Source of the DNA: Phytophthora quininea
Lineage: Eukaryota > Oomycota > Peronosporomycetes > Peronosporales > Peronosporaceae
NCBI GenBank assembly: GCA_011947345.1
Contig: JAAVTG010000554.1
Span: forward strand, 620,001-684,000
Direction: 5' to 3'
Length of the DNA stretch: 64,000 bases
This document shows positions 55,036 through 64,000 of this stretch, piece by piece (within the stretch, counting starts at the first letter, position 1; each line of letters begins with the position of its first letter). The notes under the pieces are model-generated. The model did no database searches and was not told where the DNA came from. It saw only the letters and a list, made by a program, of their open reading frames with translations. Made by a program: the position numbers and the translations under genes.

Positions 55036-56730
55036 TCACAGATCCGTTTCCAATCGGATGACCTCGCTTGGAGGACTTGTCATCAAACTCTTGGTGCACT
55101 CTTCCAGGCCTTCTCCGTTGTAAGACACGAGAGGTGAAATTTCAATGTGGTTGGCCTTGTCCAACTTTTCGTGAGCGAACTGTTCGACGTCCCCAGCACT
55201 CGATGCAATCGATGAAGCCGCAGCAAGCAGCCACGCCTTCGCCTCATCATGCAGCATTTGGCGTGCGGTATCGGGCGAGTCCGTCGAACTACCAGGCGCG
55301 TTCTTAACAGGTGCAAACTCAGTTTCGCGTGGAACCGACAGAACTGCCATCTGCGACGACAGCGGAAATACGTCGAAGATAAACGCTTCCAGTTTGATCC
55401 CCGAGTTGCTCTCAGGGGTATAGGTTGCACCAGCATCATCTACCATTGAGATCTTCTTGTGAGCGACGTGGAATTCCAAGCTCGAGTTCGGCAGCACCAC
55501 ATTCACCAGGAAATCTCTGAGGAATAACACACACATTGGTCAATGAGAATTTAAATAATCCAAGGTGGAAATATTTACGTACATCGTGTAGAAATGGTTG
55601 CAAATGTTTGCAGCACCGAAGCTCAGCTTCCCGGTCTTGGGGTCCACTTGTTCTGATGCCGCACGGTCAATTTCAGAGTACTCCACAACACAGTAAGCAC
55701 CATTGCGCTTGGCAACTACGCCCACTCGTTCGTCTGGGCGTGATTTCCAAACCACCTTGTTGCCACAGTCTGCTTGCTTGTCAATGCAATAACCGATGAA
55801 AGTGGGATCAGCTGCTTTGCACAACGCGTTATCAACGGAGAAGACATGCAGATACTTGACACCACAAGCCTGAAGTTGATCCAGCGCTCCGCTGGACTTC
55901 ATGGCCTTGTAAATCCCTCCATTTCCATCCGAAGCCGTGGCCAGCTTGTGTTTGCTCTCGAGAATGAATTTTCCATCCGTCGTAAAGCACGGCAGCGTAC
56001 CCTGAGGGAAGAAGAACATTTGCGATTCCTTGAGTCCGAACCAGTCATGCTCCCTGAAAAACTCAATGGTCGTGTCGTGGTTCATCTTGCTTGTCATGAC
56101 GTAGAACGGGATCTGGATCTGCTCTCTTGCCTTTTCGACAAACATCTTCGCCGCTAGCTCCTCCAGCGCAACAAGACGCTCGGCGAACAACTGGAACAAG
56201 CTCTTTTTGGAGGGCAGACCGATGTCGTACATGCCCTTGGGACCTGCATAGCCCAGCCGAGTGCCTTGCCCTCCTCCCATCACCAGAGCACACACTTCCC
56301 CGCGACTAATCGCATCCAGTCCGAGGCGCACCCACTTGTTTTTATCTTCATTTGAACATTGCTCCAGCAGGTCGTAGTGTTCCAGAGGTTCGATTGCGCC
56401 AGGGTCTTGGGCTTCAGCCTTGGTAGACGCCTCGAAAACGGACTGCAGCAGCTCCAGATCCAGCGCTTCCAACTGTCATGATATAACCCACGCATAAATT
56501 AGCAACATCAGGAAAACAGCTCATTCGGCAACGACGCACCTCGGCCGTCAGCTCTTGGGCCTCTGCAGACGACAGTTTGTCGGCGTCATCGAACTGCGCA
56601 GCAGGACACAAACAGCGGTGAGTGGTAAAACGCGTCGAGAGGAACAAATGCATGCCGCTCTTGCCTGCAAGATGTGGCCCTGGCCCGCAGCGCGAAGCTT
56701 GCCCGCCAGCACTTCTGGCACCTGCGGCAT
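55036..56730 (-). CDS. UAP1: UDP-N-acetylglucosamine pyrophosphorylase
   Basis: Cytosolic enzyme making UDP-GlcNAc from GlcNAc-1-P and UTP, the donor for N-glycans, GPI anchors and chitin. Exons 56665-56730, 56540-56593, 55583-56472 and 55036-55516; total 1,491 nt, 496 residues, no frame break. The first intron (56594-56664) has a GC donor (CAG/GCAAGA) with acceptor CTGCGCAG; the others are GT-AG. Motifs: nucleotidyl-transferase loop VMGGGQGTRLGYAGPKGMYD, YVMTSKMNHDTT, FFFPQGTLPCF, VFSVDNALCKAADP, VVEYSEIDRA, GAANICNHFYT, FEHVAHKK-like FHVAHKKISMVDD, GIKLEAFIFDVFP and EFAPVKNAPGSSTDSPDTAR. All match eukaryotic UAP1. Slightly shorter than human UAP1 (505-522). Confidence 0.93.
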
Positions 56731-56823
56731 GACGCGTGTTTGGGAAAAGTGCACACAATCGTCACTTCAAGTTGTACCATCAAAGGTACCCTGGTTACGA
56801 CCAGTAACCGTCAAGGCAACGCG

Positions 56824-59800
56824 ATGCGGAGAGGGCTGGAGCTGCTTGCGCCGCACCACGTGGACATCTGCGAAATCTTCCGGTAGCCTGCCAGTCTCAC
56901 TGGTCTTGTCTGCAACGCTGGAGGTGCAGCTCTGCTTCTTCGATGGCGCAGCAGTCAAAGACGTGGACTGTGTCAACTCGAACGACGGTTGTCCTCGCTG
57001 CAAGTACTCGAGTCTGCTGCACCAGTTGGCGGTGCTCCAGCAACGCAAAGTTCTTGAGGTCAGTGGCGTGTACGAGGTCAATGCAGAAAGGGGTTACGCT
57101 TTGCTGCGATTGCAGCTTAAGGTGACGGACGAGCATGCGCTAGAAGGCTTTGAGTTTGTCAAGTGTCATCTACAGCAGACCGCAACGCGTGGAGAGAACA
57201 GACCGACTAGCTGCAATACATAGTTGGTGTCATGTGGTGGGGTGCACGCTGCGTCGGTGGAAGCAGCCACGGACTAGTGCAGCGTCGGCCGTCAAGCAGG
57301 AAAAGCTGGAGAAGGTGCCGAAGCAGGAGCCAGTGGCAGCAGAGAGGGCAGCGAATGGACAGGGGCAGACGGAGACGATTGATCTCACACTGAGCTCGGA
57401 CTCGGAACTGGAGAGTGGAGACGAAGTTGCAGTCCCGATGGAAGATGCGGTTCTGGGCGTTGAAGTGACGCTGCGTGCGGAGCAGCATGAACCGTGCCAT
57501 GAAATCTTTGCGAGCCCGCTGCAGGATGAAGAGTGTCCTGATACGAATACATATGCGAATGTGATAGAAGAAGTGGCGACGCAGAAGTTGACCTTACCGG
57601 ACGTGTATCGCAGCTTGATGGCTCGGACGGACACCGTCGACGGACATGTGGGGAGGTGGTGCCAGAATTAAAGTTGACGCTGTACGAACACCAACGCATT
57701 GGCCTTCCATGGATGCTTAAGCGTGAAAACCCCGCCCTGTGGTCCACGATTTTGTGGCATCCGTTCAGTGCCCCTTGCAGCGCTGATGGTGGGGACATTG
57801 TTGCTCGCTCTAGCGATGGAGAATTGGAACAGGAGCTTGCGGAGACTCTCGTGACGCTTGTGGTGGCATGCTGTGTGACGAACCTGGACTTGGAAAGACG
57901 ATCACGATGCTGGCGCTGATACTGTTGAGCAGAGGAGAATCAACAAGCAATATGCCCGCGCGGGTCGATCCGCCTCGAGGTAGCGCTTCAGGCCGTCAAC
58001 TGCGACCCCGTGACCGATCTCTTTGCTCAGAGGATCTCGTGTCCTCAGCTGCAAGTCTTGTCGTTGTACCGGACGCTTATATTGAGCACTGGGCTGAGCA
58101 GATCGAGGCACATGTGACTCCCAGCCTCCTGAAAACGTTTGTCGACAAAGGTGAAGGTTTGCCCAGTAGCTCCGAGTTGGCAAAGCACGACGTCGTCATC
58201 ACGTCCTTCTCTCGAATGGCAAAAGAATGGCAACATCACCGTCCACCTTCCACTCTGGAGGCGCGACAAATCCAGCGGTACGGCTTTGAAGATCAACCAG
58301 CACGGTATTTGGACGGAAGATCCAAGGCACAGTGTCCCCTTTACATTTGGTGCACTGGTTGCGAGTGGTTGTGGACGAAGGGCACAAACTTGGTGATCGA
58401 GCGCCAACGCATCTGATGCTCATGGCTCGTTTACTCTGCGCTGAGCGGAGGTGGGTGATGACGGGAACTCCGTCGCCGAACACTCTCCAGGCTGCAGATC
58501 TGCAGTATCTGCACGGGTTATTACTATTCCTGCGGAACTTGCCGTACGGCAACCCTGACGGATTGGCGTGGAACAAAGCCATCGCGACTCCGTTTGCTAA
58601 GAATCAACTGGTTGGATTTTTCGACTACAACACCTGCTCCGTCGTATCATGGTCCGCCACACGAAGGCTGCTATCGGTGAAGGACTTCCTAGCCCAATTT
58701 TCCGGAAGGTGTACATCGATCCGACCCCAAGCGAGCTCAGCTTCTACAATGGCGTCGTCGCGGAGGTGCAAGCGAATCTGTGCATAACAGGCATTGACCC
58801 GCGAAACCCGGGGAAGATGAATCAGCTGAGTCTGCTGAATCCTAGAAACCACAGGAATGCAGCTCAAGTCGAAGAAAACTTGCGGATCGCGTCGACAGGC
58901 GGATTTTACAAGGAGTTTACGACCAGGCCCAGTCAGCGAAATTCAACGCTGGAGAAACTTCGAGAATACGGTGTGAATGCCGACAGAGTGAAGACAGTCA
59001 CAGAATACCTGGATACTGTCGCCCCTCGACGCACCACTCAGTGTGAAAGTTGCGACCGTCTGTGCAGAACCCTGATGGTCCTTCCGTCTGCTCACTTGTT
59101 CTGCGCTTCCTGCGTGGAAAACTGGAAGCGCCAGATCGGGTGTCCATGGTGTTTCCTGTGCAATCAACCGTTCAATGAGGACGAGTTCAATTATCAGCAG
59201 CCAACACTCACTGACGAGTTAACTGCTAAAGGGCGAAAACACACGCTCGAGACGCTGTATTTTTCTGGTGTGGATGATGTGAAAATGGCGCACGTGTTGC
59301 AATATCTGGATGCTATTGAGACGAAGTCACAAACGGAGTGTCTGAGCTGCCATCGCAATTTGAATTTGTTGATGATCATGCCTTGTGGGGACTTGAGCTG
59401 CCCCGATTGCGTATGGAGGCGATTTCAGAAGGATGGACCAAACTGCTGTATCTGTCGCGAGCCTTTCGATCGCGACAAGTTTGTTTGTCTGCAACCAAAC
59501 ACAGCTTTCCGAGCCATTGCGGAAGACAAGGCTGTCCGAAAGTGGAAACACTCTACTGGAATCACAGCAAAGCGAGTCTCTCCGACACCGAAAAGGTCTG
59601 TCGACTTCAAGCGAGACTTCTGGCAGGTCGAGTCCAGCAAGATTTTTACATTGCAGCGCGTATCCGAGAGTTGACGGAAGAGTTCGCGCGGCTTGGTGAT
59701 CGGCCTGTCAAGGCGATCGTGTTTTCGCAGTCACGAGAAAGCATTTGGCGTGTCAAGCTGTCTCTAAACCAGCAAGACATCTCCACAGGTGATTTCATTG

Positions 59801-60529
59801 CTTTGAAAAAGCCAAGGAGCGGGTGGAGCACTTGGCGAAGTTCAAATCGGACTCCAATCTCAACGTTCTTCTGTTGTCGGACTTGGGCTCTCATGGATTG
59901 GATTTATCGTTTGTCACTCATATTTTTCTGTTTGAAGAGATCTGGGATAAATCTTTGGAGCAGCAAGTAATTTGTCGAGCACACCGAATCGGTGCAACTG
60001 ACTCCGTTGTAGTGGAGCAGCTCTGGATGCAAGGCAGCGTCGAGTGTGAGTCGATGAATTGGCTCGGTCGAGAGGGATCAGCTGCCGACGAGAACGAGTT
60101 GACACGAGATGAAGTCCAAGAATCATCAACGAAGGACAAGACAAGCTTTTTCAGGTGAGGATGCATTACATCCTAACCAATCTACAATTGTTGGATGAAG
60201 CGATCGCAGGAAAGAACGGGGAGGTGCGCTTTACTGTTTTCGATGAAGGGGATGTTATCATTCGCCAAGGAGTCCGCACCATCCTGGACTCGGGCGAGAT
60301 TACTACAACTTCTACCATGCCAAACCCGCTTCCAGAGCCTGATGCTCCAGCATCAACGCCAGAAGCGCCAGTGCTCGACGTCAATACTGTGCGCACAATG
60401 GCTGCCATCGACGATGGCTCTCCGGCGTCAGATACGGAATCTGAAGGCGAAATAGCTGACGAAGGTGATGCAATTCCCTCGACGCACGAAACTAGCGATG
60501 CCCGAGAGAGAGCAATATACATCGTATAA
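56824..60529 (+). CDS. SNF2-family ATPase with embedded RING-like fingers, copy A (no F-box, frame breaks)
   Basis: Helicase-like chromatin/repair ATPase. ATG at 56824. N-terminal Cys region (DCVNSNDGCPRCKYSSLLHQ), disordered acidic linker (IDLTLSSDSELES), then the first SNF2 lobe: LTLYEHQRIGLPWMLKRE, motif I CDEPGLGKTITMLALIL, motif II VVVDEGHKLG, motif III RWVMTGTPSPN. Between the lobes lie two RING-like fingers: CESCDRLCRTLMVLPSAHLF and CLSCHRNLNLLMIMPCGDLS. Second lobe: KAIVFSQSRES, LLLSDLGSHGLDLSFVTHIF and QVICRAHRIGATDSVVVEQL (motif VI). The closest architecture I know is the plant F-box/SNF2/RING protein, but the F-box is missing here (compare copy B). One-base shortfalls occur near 56880, 57650, 57867, 58350, 58635, 59655, 59812 and at T5 60147-60151. 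The stop is 48 bp from that of the convergent ERG3 copy 2. Confidence 0.8.
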
Positions 60530-60577
60530 CACCCAGGAAGTCAACGATGACATCAATTTGCTACGGTTGACGGCGGA

Positions 60578-61396
60578 CTAACGGAGCTTCTTAGCCTCCA
60601 ATGTGCTGCCGCGGGTCTTGGGGACAGAGTACCCGGTGGATGGAGGTTCGCGATACGACCCGCCGATGCGGTCCCACAGCGTAAAATATTGACCGTAGTT
60701 GTACACGAACTGCTCGTGGTGGACCGAGTGGTGCAGCGCGCCGTTGACGATGTGGTTCTGCGAGAGGAAGAGTCCGTCATGGATGCTGATAGTCCAGTAG
60801 TTGACGGCCACGAACAGCGCCAGGAACAGCCCGCGGTGGATGGGGAACAGCATGACGAACAGGTGATACGGCAGGCTCTGGATGTAGCCGTCCACCGGGT
60901 GGAACGAGTGCGAGGCGAAGGGCGAGCAAACGACCCACTTGTGGTGCGGCTTGTGCAGCGACGCGTAGACGAGCGGGTGGTGCAGCCAGCGGTGAAACCA
61001 GTAGATGAGCATGTCCGAGAAGAAGAGGAACCAGACCACCGTCCAGGCCTCGAACCAGTAGCCGTGCCGGCCGAACTGCTGGTACGTCTTGGAGTAGCCC
61101 CGCACGTCCGCCAGAAACCACGGCAGCGTCAGCAGCATCATGACGGGGATGGATTTCATGCTGTAGGCGATCTCCTTCCCCACCTGGTTCTTGAGGAACT
61201 TGGGGTGCTGCATCAGCTGCTTGTCGAACAGGAACTGGTACGCGAACCCAGCGCCCGTCAAGTAGAGCAAGTAGCCTCCGACCAGCGTCAGCATGGAGAT
61301 CGATGTGATCTGTCGAGCCAGCGAGTCTCGAGACACTTCTGCGGGGTACACGGCATCCAAAAAGAAATCGTCCGCGACTTCCAGCACGAGATCCAT
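60578..61396 (-). CDS. ERG3: Delta7-sterol C5-desaturase, ERG3 type, copy 2
   Basis: Intact 272-residue paralogue of the enzyme at 51693-52511, differing at about ten positions, e.g. DAVYPAEVSRD versus DAVFPAEVPRD near the N-terminus, TYQQF versus TYQHF and the final residues KKLR versus KKFH. All three histidine boxes (FHRWLHH, HKPHHKW, LHHSVHH) and the FASHSFHPVDG block are unchanged, so both copies should be catalytically competent. ATG at 61394-61396. About 130 bp of 5' flank is shared with copy 1, so both probably kept the same promoter. It lies inside the tandem array of SNF2 paralogues, convergent with copy A and divergent from copy B. Confidence 0.92.
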   Translation of the reverse strand: MDLVLEVADDFFLDAVYPAEVSRDSLARQITSISMLTLVGGYLLYLTGAGFAYQFLFDKQLMQHPKFLKNQVGKEIAYSMKSIPVMMLLTLPWFLADVRGYSKTYQQFGRHGYWFEAWTVVWFLFFSDMLIYWFHRWLHHPLVYASLHKPHHKWVVCSPFASHSFHPVDGYIQSLPYHLFVMLFPIHRGLFLALFVAVNYWTISIHDGLFLSQNHIVNGALHHSVHHEQFVYNYGQYFTLWDRIGGSYREPPSTGYSVPKTRGSTLEAKKLR

Positions 61397-61535
61397 CGCT
61401 GCTACTTGTTGAAATCGACTCGAAGGAAAACGAGAAGTGTCGATTCGCGCATTAATTTCTCCCCGTTCATCCTTTGAGAAGATATCTGTAGCACTCGATT
61501 ACTCTGGGATCGGCCAGGCGCGATTACCAGCAACT
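60578..61535 (-). repeat. Inverted duplication, copy 2 (ERG3 plus 5' flank)
   Basis: Partner of 51558-52511. Similarity begins at TTGCTGGTAAT (minus strand), runs through the 5' flank with scattered substitutions and ends at the stop codon; sequence after the stop is unrelated to that after copy 1. Confidence 0.85.
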
Positions 61536-61624
61536 GCAACATGTCGGACCAAATCATGTACTCATGTTACCAAATCTATTGTGAAATAGTCCAAATTGTA
61601 TACTCATGGACCTCTCAGCGGACG

Positions 61625-64000
61625 ATGAAGCCTGCAGAGCAGCGTCTCCTCTCCATCCTCGCGCCGATCTACCCAGAGCTCACCGCTTATTGCACAGTGG
61701 CTGTAGAGCTGGAGCGTACCCCGATGACTGGCTGAAGCTCGTGTTCCAGACGCCCGACAGCTCCGTAGAGAAGGAGGCGAGCTGTGTCAACGCCCAGGAA
61801 GGCTGTCGCTGCGACTACGTGCGATTACTGAGGGCGCTGATGATCCTCAGAGAGCGCGAGATTCTCTCCATTAACATCAACTACCAAGTGTCGACCACCG
61901 AGGAGATGTCCACGGCGCCATTTTGGAAGTGTCTGCCAGTGTGCACCGTCACGCTCGCACTTCCGACTCTCTGAAAGGCTTCGAGTTGGTGCTGTCTCAT
62001 CTTCAGAGTCAAGGGCTGGCCATCGCCAGAAGAAGTGCGAGCTCCAGACGAGAAGCCAAGCAGACGGAGCTATTAGAGGCGAGCCACAGCTCCTGTCACG
62101 TCGTGGGCTGCAGACTCCACCAGTTCCAAAAGACTTGACTATGGAACCCAAAGCCAAACTGAGTCTCCCCGACGTCCTGGAAAGTCTCATTCGGCACATG
62201 GAGACCGAGCAGATGGAGATCCGAGAAGATGCAACATACGTGACGAGGATGCAGCATCCGCACCGACGCGTGTTGATGACGGATCTGCCGTCGAGCGTGC
62301 TGCAGAGTGTTGTGTGCTTGATGGATGCTCGAGATCTGGCACAGTTGAGTGGTGTGTGCTCCTGTTTCGGCATTTAGCATACGAGGTGGTGCCAGGGCTG
62401 AATCTTGTGCTGTTTGAACATCAGCGAAAAGGACTGAAGTGGATGCTGCATCGAGAGACGCCGTCGCTCAGCTCGTCGTCACTGCCACATCCATTTATGT
62501 TGCCTGGATGCAGAGACAATATGGCAATTGATTTCCTGGACCAAACGGTTGTGGAGAATGTGGATACAATGGCTAGCGATACGTGTGGTGGGCTTTTTGT
62601 GACGAGCCAGGCTTGGGGAAGACAATTACGATACTGGCGCTAATCCTCCGTACGAAAGGAATTTCGACGCACAAAACGGTCGTTGATTTGGTCGAAAGTA
62701 AAGACGAATCGCCGCCTTCTGGTCTCCGACCTGCGCGTAGTCGAGATCGTTCCGTTCCAGCGGCGGATTTGATCGACTCTGGTGCGTCACTCATTGTTGT
62801 GCCAGATCCACTCGTCGAGCACTGGAAATACCAAATTGAAGCGCACATGGCCCAAGGAGCTTTACGGACATTTATCGATGAAAGCAAAGACGATCTTCCG
62901 AGCAACAGAGAACTAGCAGCTTACGATGTCGTTGTTACGTCGTTCAGCCGCCTGACGCGAGAGTGGAAACTCAATCGACCACCTTCTGCGTTAGAGCAAC
63001 GGATGCCTGAACGCTACGGTTTTGAGGGCCCCCAGCGATACGCTGACGGCTCAATCCGAGGCGATGTGTCATCTCTCCTAACAGTGAACTGGGTGCGTGT
63101 CATTGTTGACGAAGGACACAAGTTGGGCGGGCAGACCCCAACAAATTTAATGCAAATGGCTCGAACTATATCTGCCGAGCGACGCTGGATTATGACCGGA
63201 ACCCCAACACCAAATACTCTCCAGTCTGCCGACCTCAAATACATGCATGGCCTTCTCGTCTTCTTGCGCAACAAGCCTTACGGAAATCCGGATGGACGAG
63301 CGTGGACAAAAGCGATCACTCGACCTTTCGAACAAAACCAACCTGTTGGGTTTTACCGTTTACAAAGCTTGCTGAGTCGGATTATGATGCGGCACACAAA
63401 GGCTTCGATTCGTGAGATTCTTCCGGATCCTGTTCGCCAAACAGTTTTCATTGACCCTACTCCGAGTGAGTACGCTCAGTACAATGTTGTCGCTGCAGCT
63501 GTGCGGGCGAACCTGGTGATCACAAACATGGATCCGCATGATCCAGGGAGGAAACACGCCGACAGTCTGTTGAACCCAAGCAACCAGAAAGAGGCCTTGC
63601 AGGTGGTGTCAAATCTTCGCCTTGCATGCTGTGGTGGAGTTAAGAGCGAAGTGGTGTTGTCTGACAAGGCTCGGCTGGAAACCATCAACATGCTTTCAGA
63701 GACTGGTGTAGATGGCGACAATATCGCAAATGTGATCGAGTATCTGCGCCGAGTTAAGCTGCCAGGGATGACGACAGAGTGCAAAAGCTGTAAGCGACAA
63801 TTGCAGTTATTAATGATTATGCCCTGCGGTCACTTGTGCTGTGCGGACTGTGTAGAAGACCGGATCGTCAAGATTGGCCCGAGTTGCTATGTCTGCAATG
63901 AAGTGTACGATCCCGAGTCCTTTCAGCTGCTGCAGCCAGGATTTGATTTTCGTGAAGTCGATGGCGACAACGCTAACGGCAATAATCGCCGCCGTGGTGT
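61625..64000 (+). CDS. F-box-SNF2-RING protein, copy B (3' end beyond window, frame breaks)
   Basis: Paralogue of copy A, cut by the window end. ATG at 61625 (MKPAEQRLLSILAPIYPELT). N-terminal Cys region (EASCVNAQEGCRCDYVRLLR), then at about 62276-62385 an F-box (MTDLPSSVLQSVVCLMDARD, LAQLSGVCSCFRHLA), absent from copy A. SNF2 lobe 1: LVLFEHQRKGLKWMLHRE, CDEPGLGKTITILALIL, VRVIVDEGHKLGG, RWIMTGTPTPNTLQ. An inter-lobe RING finger follows: CKSCKRQLQLLMIMPCGHLC, CADCVEDRIVKIGPSCYVCN, with all zinc ligands in place. F-box plus RING suggests a dual link to ubiquitination with DNA-dependent ATPase activity; this is inference from domains. One-base shortfalls: near 61716 (C4), 61920 (T4), 62130 (A4), 62368 (T3) and 62594-62598 (T5), the last just before the P-loop. 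Confidence 0.8.

Overview
This is a eukaryotic nuclear window from an oomycete, most likely Phytophthora or a close relative (Peronosporales). Genes are packed on both strands. Introns are short (about 57-100 bp, GT-AG, with one GC-AG candidate). Several proteins have oomycete-typical architectures: START-FYVE-GAF proteins, a six-exon BAR protein, duplicated ERG3-type sterol desaturases, and INR/FPR-like promoter strings.

Layout. 1-16.8 kb: drug/metabolite transporter (-, cut by the window edge); large DAAF9/C20orf194-like protein (+); PKA-like AGC kinase (-); UBE2T-type E2 (+); multi-pass membrane protein (-); fatty-acid-hydroxylase-superfamily protein (-); Atg9 (+); POT1-type telomere protein (-) with unassigned upstream exons. 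16.9-31.2 kb: divergent inverted pair of sugar transporters with matching core promoters; PAXBP1/GCFC1 (-); GBP/atlastin-type large GTPase (+); tandem pair of MFS_1_like transporters (-). 31.9-43.1 kb: BAR protein (+); three START-FYVE-GAF proteins (+); complex I subunit NDUFA6 (-). 43.2-50.1 kb: BRWD/PHIP-type chromatin protein (-) that also carries an extended PHD finger. 50.2-64 kb: FEX-type fluoride channel (+), ERG3 copy 1 (+), OHCU decarboxylase (+), SRSF1-like splicing factor (+), UDP-GlcNAc pyrophosphorylase (-), SNF2-RING protein copy A (+), ERG3 copy 2 (-), F-box-SNF2-RING protein copy B (+, runs off the window).

Many recognisable genes are broken by single-base shortfalls at homopolymer runs. 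In several genes the summed exon length becomes an exact multiple of three only if one base per break is restored. Where a paralogue is present it shows the expected extra base. I read these mostly as base-call errors in the assembly rather than pseudogenes. Genes without breaks (UAP1, OHCU decarboxylase, BAR protein, both ERG3 copies, one sugar transporter, two FYVE genes) show that the exon models themselves hold.

Themes: membrane transport (DMT, sugar carriers, MFS_1_like, fluoride), autophagy and membrane shaping (Atg9, BAR, FYVE, GBP), chromatin, telomere and DNA repair (BRWD, SNF2-RING, POT1, UBE2T), and metabolism (UAP1, ERG3, ureide decarboxylase, NDUFA6). The most unusual signals are the inverted ERG3 duplication interleaved with two diverged SNF2-RING paralogues, and the PHD-containing BRWD-like gene.
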